Assembly: GCA_950022295.1 (NCBI GenBank)
Contig: OX465601.1
Coordinates: 174,719,501 to 174,783,500, forward strand
Direction: 5' to 3'
From: Bromus sterilis
Lineage: Eukaryota > Streptophyta > Magnoliopsida > Poales > Poaceae
Length of the DNA: 64,000 nucleotides
Shown: piece by piece, positions 12,190-21,394 of the stretch
Numbering within the stretch: the stretch's first letter is position 1
Layout: every line of letters starts with the position of its first letter
The notes under the pieces: model-generated
Databases searched by the model: none
What the model was told of the DNA's origin: nothing
Seen by the model: only the letters and a program-made list of their open reading frames with translations
Position numbers and translations under genes: made by a program

Positions 12190-12560
12190 TTTTACCCAAA
12201 AAAACAGCAGCACAACAGACATCAACATTTCAGCACAACAAATAGCAACATTCAGCTAAATAGCAGCACTTCAACACATCAAACAGCAGCATTCAGCACA
12301 ACAAACAGCAGCATTTGAACTGGACAGAAGCATTTGAACTAAACAGCAACACTTTCAACATAATAAACAGCAGCACTTTCAACATAATAAACAGCAGCAC
12401 TTCAGCTGTTCAACACATCAAACAGCAGCATTTTTCAACTAAACAGCAACACTTTAGCTAAACAACATCATTTCAGCAAATCCTTACAACATAATAAACA
12501 GCAGCACTTCAGCTGTTCAACACATCATCTCAACACATAAAACAGCAGTACTTAAGTCAC
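12190..12560. repeat. Degenerate CAGCA-rich minisatellite inside the hAT element
   Basis: Imperfect repeats built on AACAGCAGCACTTCAAC and ACATCAAACAGCAGCA fill this stretch, including a doubled block with TTTCAACATAATAAACAG near 12353-12400. No coding signal. Repeated identically at 14501-14871 in the second unit. Confidence 0.7.
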
Positions 12561-12972
12561 ACAAGTATCTCACAGCTCGCAAACTTAAGGACATCACAAT
12601 TAAAAGTTTACACACAAATTTAAGCACATGTCTTTGCAACTAAAAGAAGAATAGCATGTCATCAATGATTGAACTTGAACATGGCAGCTGCAGCTTCCAC
12701 ATCTTGCTTCTTCATGAAGAATCAAGCACAACTTTCCAGATCTGGTGGGGGCAAAACCTACATAAGAACAAGATATGAGATCACACACATAATTTAAAAC
12801 TTTGAAACTATGCACATTAGTAGTAATAGCAATGAGGATTTACTTCACCTCTTGATTGTCTTGGAGACAAGTCCTGAAGCTTGTTGAGTTGCCATTGTTG
12901 CCATCTACAAGACCACAATGTAGTATAAGTGGACATGTAAAGAAACATGGCAGCAAGATGATCATGAATAAA

Positions 12973-13299
12973 TTAAAGCACACACACACCTTTATATTTG
13001 TTCCTTATCCAATCTTGTGAGCACATAAGAGCCTCTAACATTTCTGGAGTAAGACTACAACGGTGAACACTTGGAACTCTACCACTTGTGCTGAATGCTG
13101 ATTCTGAAGCAACGGTGCTGACCGGAATTGCAAATATGTCACGGGCTAGCATCCGCAAAGTAGGATAGCGTCCTCCAGCCACTTTCCACCAATCCAAGAC
13201 ATTAAAATGTTCTTTTGTAAGTGGAACTAGAAAATCTTCCAAGGAAGCGAGGTGGGGATGGGGCCATGGGGGTGGAGGAAGTGAGGCCGACGGCGTCAA
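12973..13299 (-). pseudogene. hAT transposase remnant with hATC dimerisation domain, copy 1
   Basis: The minus-strand frame contains FNVLDWWKVAGGRYPTLRML, ARDIFAIPVSTVASESAFST and LTPEMLEALMCSQDWI, the conserved hATC block that dimerises hAT transposases. Coding similarity starts near LEDFLVPLTKEHF at about 13245. The upstream proline-rich residues look like non-coding GC-rich sequence. RNase-H-like catalytic residues and the zinc finger are missing. An identical copy lies at 15284-15610. Confidence 0.88.
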
Positions 13300-13745
13300 G
13301 TGGCCCGCGGCGGCAGTTAGTGGCCGGCGGCGACAGTCAATGGCCGGCTCGGCCTGGACCCATACGGGGGGCAGTGGCGGCGGTTGTCTCAGCCAGGGGT
13401 GGAGGAAGGGAGAGGCCGAGAGGGAGGCTGCATGCGTGAGAGTGAGGGAGAGGAGAGGGGTTCGGTCAGATTAGGGTTAGATAGGTTGGGATTTTTTGGG
13501 CCAGTATTTTTTAGGGATGGTTTTTGGGCCAGTATTTTGTAGGTAGGTGTAAATATATACGGGTAAGACGGGTATCGGGTACGGGTAATGACATGCCGTC
13601 CCCATCCCCATTTACCCGCTCGGTAAGTTATTTGACCCAATAGCTTCCCCATGGACATTACAACTGGCATATCCATGTCCCCTAATAGATTAATTACCCG
13701 TGGGGACACGGGTAACGGTTAACCATTGCCAGCTTGAAGTGGGCA

Positions 13746-13823
13746 CATCACTCGGAGAAGGAGGCAACGTGGGAGCGTGAAGATCATCTCCGTTCTGAGT
13801 ATCCCGAGCTTTTTCGTTCTTAG
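13746..13823 (+). pseudogene. C-terminal chromodomain-like tail of element A pol, beyond the hAT insertion
   Basis: Removing the hAT and one target duplication joins 11988 to 13746 in frame, giving KFMKVQW followed by AHHSEKEATWEREDHL and the stop TAG at 13821-13823. The W-x-n-EATWE pattern is that of the chromodomain-like region ending chromovirus integrases, thought to bias integration toward particular chromatin. A second identical copy of this tail lies at 16057-16134 because of the tandem duplication. Confidence 0.8.
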
Positions 13824-13838
13824 ATCTCGGGACGAGAT
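13824..13838 (+). other. Pre-LTR inverted repeat of element A
   Basis: ATCTCGGGACGAGAT folds as a 6-bp stem with a 3-nt loop just after the pol stop codon and 22 bp before the 3' LTR. The same 15-mer stands before the LTR in element B at 21359-21373 and, complemented, at 61720-61734. A second A copy lies at 16135-16149. The function is unknown; it could be an RNA or priming signal. Confidence 0.75.
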
Positions 13839-13849
13839 CCAGTGTTGGT

Positions 13850-13859
13850 AGGGGAGAGC
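13850..13859 (+). other. Polypurine tract of element A
   Basis: AGGGGAGAGC ends directly at the LTR start TGTAACAGCC (13860). Purine runs at this place prime plus-strand DNA in LTR retrotransposons. Duplicated at 16161-16170. Confidence 0.75.
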
Positions 13860-14251
13860 TGTAACAGCCCACATGTAATACCTAGCAAATATCATGTATT
13901 TTTGCTTTGTCTATTGGACTTGTAACTCCACATGGTGATTGGTCTTGACATTTCATGTGGTGATTTCAAATTGCATTGGGATTGGAGTCCATTTGTGTTG
14001 GTTTCAAATGCATCCAATGTGGTTCAAGTAGCTTGATCATGCAATTGTTCCAATTGCAAATCACCTCCCCTAGACTTCAACTTGGACCTAGCCATTTATT
14101 TTGTCTTGGCAAAGGTTTTCATCTTCTTCAATCTTTTTTGCAACTTTCAAAAAACAGTGGCCCTAGTTCAAAGTGTATTTGAATTTAAAAAGGGTTCACA
14201 TTTTTGTTGTTGCCAAAATTGGTCAAACCAATGTTGTTAAATCCAGAAAAA
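13860..14251 (+). repeat. Extra copy of the first 392 bp of the element A 3' LTR
   Basis: Starts TGTAACAGCC like the true 3' LTR at 16171 but breaks off at the tandem-duplication breakpoint, where integrase sequence resumes. It exists only because of the 2,311-bp duplication. Confidence 0.9.
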
Positions 14252-14299
14252 TGCAAGACGCGCAACAAGGCCGTCAAGTTCATGAAGGTGCAGTGGGCA

Positions 14300-16048
14300 T
14301 CAGGCTGGCAATGGGGATTACCCAGCCGGGTATTTCCCTCCCATCCCCATGCCCGTGACACCATTTCAGTTTCATCCCCATCCCCACCCCCGTTCACGGG
14401 GAAAGAAAATTTCCCATCCCCATCCCCATCAGGTTAACTTCCCCACCGGGTACCCCATGGGGAAAGTAATGAACATCATTTCAACAAAAAACAAACTTCA
14501 TTTTACCCAAAAAAACAGCAGCACAACAGACATCAACATTTCAGCACAACAAATAGCAACATTCAGCTAAATAGCAGCACTTCAACACATCAAACAGCAG
14601 CATTCAGCACAACAAACAGCAGCATTTGAACTGGACAGAAGCATTTGAACTAAACAGCAACACTTTCAACATAATAAACAGCAGCACTTTCAACATAATA
14701 AACAGCAGCACTTCAGCTGTTCAACACATCAAACAGCAGCATTTTTCAACTAAACAGCAACACTTTAGCTAAACAACATCATTTCAGCAAATCCTTACAA
14801 CATAATAAACAGCAGCACTTCAGCTGTTCAACACATCATCTCAACACATAAAACAGCAGTACTTAAGTCACACAAGTATCTCACAGCTCGCAAACTTAAG
14901 GACATCACAATTAAAAGTTTACACACAAATTTAAGCACATGTCTTTGCAACTAAAAGAAGAATAGCATGTCATCAATGATTGAACTTGAACATGGCAGCT
15001 GCAGCTTCCACATCTTGCTTCTTCATGAAGAATCAAGCACAACTTTCCAGATCTGGTGGGGGCAAAACCTACATAAGAACAAGATATGAGATCACACACA
15101 TAATTTAAAACTTTGAAACTATGCACATTAGTAGTAATAGCAATGAGGATTTACTTCACCTCTTGATTGTCTTGGAGACAAGTCCTGAAGCTTGTTGAGT
15201 TGCCATTGTTGCCATCTACAAGACCACAATGTAGTATAAGTGGACATGTAAAGAAACATGGCAGCAAGATGATCATGAATAAATTAAAGCACACACACAC
15301 CTTTATATTTGTTCCTTATCCAATCTTGTGAGCACATAAGAGCCTCTAACATTTCTGGAGTAAGACTACAACGGTGAACACTTGGAACTCTACCACTTGT
15401 GCTGAATGCTGATTCTGAAGCAACGGTGCTGACCGGAATTGCAAATATGTCACGGGCTAGCATCCGCAAAGTAGGATAGCGTCCTCCAGCCACTTTCCAC
15501 CAATCCAAGACATTAAAATGTTCTTTTGTAAGTGGAACTAGAAAATCTTCCAAGGAAGCGAGGTGGGGATGGGGCCATGGGGGTGGAGGAAGTGAGGCCG
15601 ACGGCGTCAAGTGGCCCGCGGCGGCAGTTAGTGGCCGGCGGCGACAGTCAATGGCCGGCTCGGCCTGGACCCATACGGGGGGCAGTGGCGGCGGTTGTCT
15701 CAGCCAGGGGTGGAGGAAGGGAGAGGCCGAGAGGGAGGCTGCATGCGTGAGAGTGAGGGAGAGGAGAGGGGTTCGGTCAGATTAGGGTTAGATAGGTTGG
15801 GATTTTTTGGGCCAGTATTTTTTAGGGATGGTTTTTGGGCCAGTATTTTGTAGGTAGGTGTAAATATATACGGGTAAGACGGGTATCGGGTACGGGTAAT
15901 GACATGCCGTCCCCATCCCCATTTACCCGCTCGGTAAGTTATTTGACCCAATAGCTTCCCCATGGACATTACAACTGGCATATCCATGTCCCCTAATAGA
16001 TTAATTACCCGTGGGGACACGGGTAACGGTTAACCATTGCCAGCTTGA
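14300..16048 (-). mobile_element. hAT-superfamily DNA transposon, copy 2 (by tandem duplication)
   Basis: Same element as 11989-13737, with its own flanking AGTGGGCA copies at 14292-14299 and 16049-16056. Since the flanks are duplicated too, this copy arose by segmental duplication rather than transposition. Confidence 0.94.
15284..15610 (-). pseudogene. hAT transposase remnant with hATC domain, copy 2
   Basis: Identical to 12973-13299 by translation. It shares the same missing catalytic region. Confidence 0.87.
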
Positions 16049-16170
16049 AGTGGGCACATCACTCGGAGAAGGAGGCAACGTGGGAGCGTGAAGATCATCT
16101 CCGTTCTGAGTATCCCGAGCTTTTTCGTTCTTAGATCTCGGGACGAGATCCAGTGTTGGTAGGGGAGAGC

Positions 16171-17071
16171 TGTAACAGCCCACATGTAATACCTAGCAAA
16201 TATCATGTATTTTTGCTTTGTCTATTGGACTTGTAACTCCACATGGTGATTGGTCTTGACATTTCATGTGGTGATTTCAAATTGCATTGGGATTGGAGTC
16301 CATTTGTGTTGGTTTCAAATGCATCCAATGTGGTTCAAGTAGCTTGATCATGCAATTGTTCCAATTGCAAATCACCTCCCCTAGACTTCAACTTGGACCT
16401 AGCCATTTATTTTGTCTTGGCAAAGGTTTTCATCTTCTTCAATCTTTTTTGCAACTTTCAAAAAACAGTGGCCCTAGTTCAAAGTGTATTTGAATTTAAA
16501 AAGGGTTCACATTTTTGTTGTTGCCAAAATTGGTCAAACCAATGTTGTTAAATCCAGAAAAATGCAAGGATCAAGATTCTTAAGTTCATAGGTTTTTGCA
16601 CCTTGTGTTTTTCTTCCCAAAATTCCCTAAACACCTTTTCTATTTATTTTTAAATAGAAAATGGTACTGTTTTCAGTGAGGGAATTTTTTTTCTCTGCAT
16701 CCAAAATTTCCCAAACCAATTTTGGATGATCAAGCATGTTGCAAGGGGTATTTAAAAATATTGTGATATATTTTTATATTATCCTTCCCTTCTATTTTCT
16801 TATTCTTTTGCCTGCTGCCTATTTTCAAAACTAGTTTTCAAAATAGACAGAAGGGCTTGCCCCTCCTTTCTTCGTAGCAGCATCAGCCTGGCCCAGCTGG
16901 GCCTGGTCCAAACCAGCCCAGCCCGTGGAGCGAACCGGTAAGGGGGCAGGGCCACCACCTTTCCAGCGTGGTTGGCCTCTTCCTCCTCCCCTCTCCCTCA
17001 CGCCGGTGGCCGCGGTGGCGCTGGGACGGGGACGTGGCCGGAGAGGGCCCCCTTTATAAGCAGGGGCCGAG
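16171..17071 (+). repeat. 3' LTR of element A, 5' segment
   Basis: Begins with the LTR start TGTAACAGCC and runs about 900 bp to the insertion of element B. It ends in a GC-rich promoter-like stretch with a TATA-like CTTTATAAGC at 17052-17061. The LTR resumes at about 24467. This 5' segment has no counterpart in the truncated 5' LTR. Confidence 0.85.
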
Positions 17072-20000
17072 TGTAACAACCCAGATTTTGCAAAAATTAA
17101 AATTTTTGTTTTCAGTGTGAATTGTTTGATTGTCTGATTTGTTTGCGGTGTTTGCATCCCCGATTTATCAATCGGCGATTATTTTTCCACTCTTATCTCG
17201 TATCGGACGGAGACCGACCCTTGCCACCCTGACACTCGACCTTTGCGACACCGGGTTTCGCCAGATCACCGTCGCGAAAACCGCACGAGACCAGCCGCAG
17301 CCAACGGAACGAAAAACCGCGTTTAATAACTAAACGGAATATTTTTATAGCACGCCGGAAAGTGTTTTTGGATCGGTTCCAGCGCGAGGTGAACGCCTCC
17401 GGCTCGACGCGCTGATCGCACAATTCGAAGTTTTACCCGAATCGGAGGTCCTGCGGACCCCCGGCGGTCAGAAACGTGAGCACCACGCGCGCGAAAGAAA
17501 AACCGGGGATGTTTTTGCAAACTGCCAGCCACCGGGGCTATATAAAGACCACCTCACTCCCACCCATTTCTAGGGTTTCCCTAGCCAAAATTTGCAGCCA
17601 CCCCCCTCCAGAACACCCCAATTTTGCCCCACAGCCCCAGATCTGCGAAAGCCTAGCCCCCAGGTCTTTTTGGCCGTCAGATCCGGTGATCTGCGGTCCA
17701 GATCGCGCCTCCACGCGCTCCCAGCCGATCCGGGCCCCGCAGGGCCCTGGAGCCGCCGCCGTGGCCCGCCGCGGTCCATCCAGGCACCGCCATCCGTGGA
17801 GCTCCTCTCCTCCCGAGCAATCGCCGCCGCCACGCACTCCACTCCGGTGAGCTCGCCGCCGGTCTCCTCTTCTCCAATCGCGCCGCGCCCTCTCCCTTCT
17901 CCACCTCCTCAACCCTGCCGCTTCTCTTCCCGCAGGCCACCGCACCGGCTAAAGCACGCCCGCCATGGCCGATTTGGAGCCGCGCTACCCGGTCTCCTAG
18001 GACTGCGCCGCCGCCAACGGACCACACCGGCGCCACCCAGGCCACCGGATCCTCCTCCTCCGACCACCCTTGCCCGTCCTCGGCCTCCCCATCCAGCCTA
18101 CCTCGCCCGTACCTCGCCAGAGACGGCCTGGCGCCGCCGCCCAGTTCATCGGGAGCGAGACGAGCGCCCAGGCTCGCAGCGCACCCGCGGCCCAGCTCTC
18201 TGGCGCGGCCCAGCAATGGCGCGCCCAGCGGCCCAACCCTCCAGCCGGCCTGGGCCACGGCCCAACTGGTGAGGCGCCCGTTTTTTTAATTTTTTTAATT
18301 TCTATTTTACTGTTGGGCTCAATAGCACTAGATTCGGCCCAGTGCATGTATTTTTTTATATTTCTAGGCTTTTTATTTATCTGTTAATTGTTGCGATGTG
18401 GCGGTAGCTATATCTTTTCACCGGTAGCTCCGATGGAGACGCTTTCTACATGAAAGTTGCTCCGTTTTGCGCGTAGATTAATAAAATGTTGCTTGTTGCC
18501 ATGTTTGACTTTGTTTACATGTTGTGTGACTACTAATTACAACTTCTTGCCACTTTAAACTGTAACTTCAATATCTTTTAACCGTTGCTCTATTTAAAAT
18601 GTTTCATATATGTAACTTGACTAGAATTGCATGTAGATTGTGTTTATGCTGTTCTTGCTTGCTAATAAAAATAATAAAATATTGTTTAGGGAAAAACAGT
18701 ACCAAATGCAATATTTATCGTGGGGTCTGTAATAGTTGCCATGTATAGGTTTTACCCCACTTAAAATGATTAGATTAGATAGTTTACTTTGTGCTTCACC
18801 TTTTGCTATGCTTGTGTGACATGCCATGCTTGAGTGATATGTCATGTTAACAACCTTTTGCTCACCTTGTGTAGCTAAACAACTTGAACCACCGTAAACG
18901 TGCGGTATCGTCGTGTGTGACGAGTACTCCACTTAACCTATTAGTAACCGCCTTCGACGGTAGGTGCGATGTCTCGTGTTGCTTCTTGTTGATTCTTGCT
19001 CGTGTTTGCCTCGTAGTAATAGATGCTTGCTCGTTGATTGCTTTCCAGTGTTTACCGTCTTGTGTGCTTCGCGGGTACCTCTCGGAGACGACGCGAGCTT
19101 GCGATCAACTACACCTTCGGAACCCGACTTATCAACAGGCAAGGACTATACATTACTTATGATCCATTCTATTTCAACCAGCGGTTTGCATGCTAGTCTA
19201 GGTTAGGTTCGATGTTTGATCCTACCACATGTTTACAGCCTCGTTTAAACCGATACAGCCATGTCCCCTCCCAGCAAACCATGTACTGCTATGTTACTAT
19301 TGCTCGTTGCTCAGCCCCTGCTTAGTATGCATGCTTAGGATGCTACGATGTTACCCTGTTACTCTTTGGTTTGGGATATCACATTGTTATATTGTTGTTG
19401 ATGATATGATTATTATAATGTTGACTATATCGACGAAGGATGGAAGGTCTAGGCTATCCCGCCCCGATGCTTTGTTCCATTCGAGTCACCTAGGATCCGA
19501 GTTTCAGGTATTGGTTTTAAGACTGAGCGAGCCTAACCGCGTGTGGGATTTTATGGGGTCCCATTTTATTACCTAGCTAGCTTCAAACATTTCTAGTGGT
19601 GGCCCGAGCTGATTTACCATTTGAAACGCAGTGTGTGTGCTTGGTGGATCCCCTCGCAATTTTTAAACAACCCGGACCAGGGGAGACATGGTTTCCCTGT
19701 TGGTCCACCTTTGACCGGCGAGGGCCCGAGGCCTCACGTGAGGCGTCTTGGTAACCCAAACCCTGTTGAGACGGAAGAGTCCGATCCGAGAGCATGGCCA
19801 GCTTTTGGATTGGGTGTCGACTCCCCGGGGGCCACCCGGATTTGTTCGTTGTTAGTTAGAGGGACCTGTCGTTTCAGATCTCTTGGAACTAAATCATAAA
19901 ATGGTTGCCTATGATGGGTAGCAACTGAGAGAGATGGGCGTGCGTGCGGAGCCTTGTAATGGGCAGTTGGTACACCCCTGCAGGGTTAAATCTTTTCGAG

Positions 20001-20789
20001 AAGCCGTGTCCACGGTTATGGACGACTTGAGACCTACTCCTTGTTCATAGACAACAACAACTGAGATAACCTTAATATAACTTGATCAACGTGTGTGTGC
20101 CTTGACCGCTTCTTCTTCGCCGGGATGCGAAGAGGAGGACAAGGATAGGATAGGTGTTATGTTTGCGTCATAGGTGGATAGCAGACTTGTTGGAGGCGAT
20201 TCCTCATCGAATGCTTGGCTTCTTATCTTACTCTCTAGATTGTTAGCCACTTCATAAATGCTAGTGCGGCAGCAACCTCACCACTTACCCCATCCTTACC
20301 GTAAACTACTAGTTGTCCTAGAATGACGAGTGATGAAGTCCTTGCTGGGTCAGTTGACCACTACAGTTGGATGCTGAGTACCTCTGTACTCATGATACTA
20401 CCCCCAAACTCTTTTAAGGGTTCTTGATCGACAACAGGTATGGTGATCGACGTTTCACGTGGAGACTCGACGACGACTAGTTAGGCGGATCCTGGCGGAG
20501 GGCCTGGACCCGTGTGGTTATGGGGATCGATGTTTTTCTCTTTGCCAGTAGGCACTTGATTGTAGTATGTACTCAGACATGTATCTTCCGCTGTTATATT
20601 GTATTTAAGGCAGTTGTATGCCGATTGTATGAGTTGTTGTATCCTTGTATCTGTAATGTTGTGATATCATGTTGGAAATCCGGGGCATATGGCTATGTCA
20701 TATGTCGCGGTGGGACCGATATGTGCTTCGTCCCCGGATCTGGATGGAAACGTCTAGATCTGGAACAGTGCCGCATATCGGGCCTTACA
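17072..20789 (+). repeat. 5' LTR of element B
   Basis: Runs from TGTAACAACCC to GGGCCTTACA. It contains a TATA box at 17538-17547, a GC-rich 5' leader-like region at 17570-18280, and a 3' half clearly related to the LTR of element A (for example GTGGTGGCCCGAGCTGATTT and TTGGTACACCCCTGCAGGG occur in both). No selection-supported open frame is seen. Confidence 0.92.
17538..17547 (+). promoter_or_regulatory. TATA box in the element B LTR
   Basis: CTATATAAAG, followed about 30 bp later by CCCATTTCTAGGGTTTCCCT, a typical start of a plant transcript leader. It probably sets the U3/R border. The same box lies at 21861-21870 in the second LTR. Confidence 0.7.
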
Positions 20790-21394
20790 ACTTGGTATCA
20801 GAGCCTTACCGACCGCAGGATCCCTTTTCTGGTCGAAGTCGAGTCTAGACAAAAACTATTTTGTAGTTACTAAGTTAGTGATCGGAGAGTAGGAATCTTT
20901 TTACTCCTTACCCTTGCTCTGGTCAAGACAAGTGCCGTAAGTGTTTTACTCTCGCCTCACCCCCTTCAAAACTCTAGGATCTCGAGTGTGTGGAGATCGG
21001 AACCGTTACAATGCCTTGCTTGCAGTGTATTGTCTCGATTCCGAGCTCAAGTGGAAATTCCTGTAGTACCTTTAGCTTCTCCGTTTTCGGGTATCATCTG
21101 GGTCGTCCTTTGCACTCCCTCCTTTTGCCCGGTGTTTTCACGACTTGCGTCGAAAAGCACTGTCCTTTTGACCAGGATTTAGCTGTCGTTCCTCCTCTTG
21201 ACACCGATGGTTTCGTATTTTCGACGATGTCGTCTCTCTGCGGAAAGTTTCTTGACGGAAGCTCGACATCGACATGGAGCAGAGTCCCTTGTTGGTGGTG
21301 TTGAAGATTGTCGTCTCTCTTTTCTCTCCCCCTTCCCCTCTCCCCCGGATCGTCCTGGATCTCGGGACGAGATCCCTTGTTGGTGGTGTTGTAT
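20790..21394 (+). other. Internal region of element B, including primer-binding site 20793-20805
   Basis: Starts with ACT then TGGTATCAGAGCC, the initiator tRNA-Met site. The following leader resembles that of element A. The middle holds short fragments with no gag, protease or polymerase motif. Before the LTR is the inverted repeat ATCTCGGGACGAGAT (21359-21373). The stretch CCCTTGTTGGTGGTGTTG occurs twice (near 21287 and 21374). There is no purine-rich tract right before the 3' LTR, unlike element A. Confidence 0.85.

Larger units (their letters stand above)
11989..13737 (-). mobile_element. hAT-superfamily DNA transposon, copy 1
   Basis: Terminal inverted repeats are TCAGGCTGGCAATGG at the left and the complement of TCAAGCTGGCAATGG at the right, 14 of 15 matching. 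Both ends are flanked by the 8-bp duplication AGTGGGCA (11981-11988 and 13738-13745), diagnostic of hAT. Inside on the minus strand is the hAT C-terminal dimerisation domain. Just inside the TIRs are GGG/CCC-rich direct and inverted repeats. At 1,749 bp and without the DDE catalytic region it is a non-autonomous derivative. It interrupts the chromodomain of element A. Confidence 0.95.
11941..14251 (+). repeat. Tandem duplication, unit 1 (2,311 bp)
   Basis: The unit holds the end of the A integrase, the whole hAT with both 8-bp target copies, the pol tail and the first 392 bp of the 3' LTR. It is followed head to tail by an apparently identical copy. The hexamer TGCAAG occurs at 11941, 14252 and 16563, each exactly 2,311 bp apart, marking the breakpoints. 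No mismatch was seen by eye, and open-frame positions shift by exactly 2,311. Confidence 0.93.
14252..16562 (+). repeat. Tandem duplication, unit 2 (2,311 bp)
   Basis: Second copy of 11941-14251. Its right end returns to unduplicated LTR sequence after the third TGCAAG at 16563-16568. It opens inside integrase sequence, directly after the LTR segment that ends unit 1, an arrangement that only duplication after the hAT insertion can explain. Copying must be recent because the units look identical, unless the assembly created it. Confidence 0.93.

Noticed and set aside
17592..18272. 226-codon open frame on the plus strand and 193-codon frame on the minus strand in the B LTR leader, repeated at 21915-22595
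   Set aside because: GC- and Pro/Arg-rich composition opens several frames at once; no domain, and the corresponding region is different in the minus-strand B LTR.
20514..20873. 119-codon frame across the LTR end and primer-binding site, same length at 57726-58085 and 62216-62575
   Set aside because: It runs through the tRNA primer site and is kept open simply because the copies are nearly identical; no protein features.
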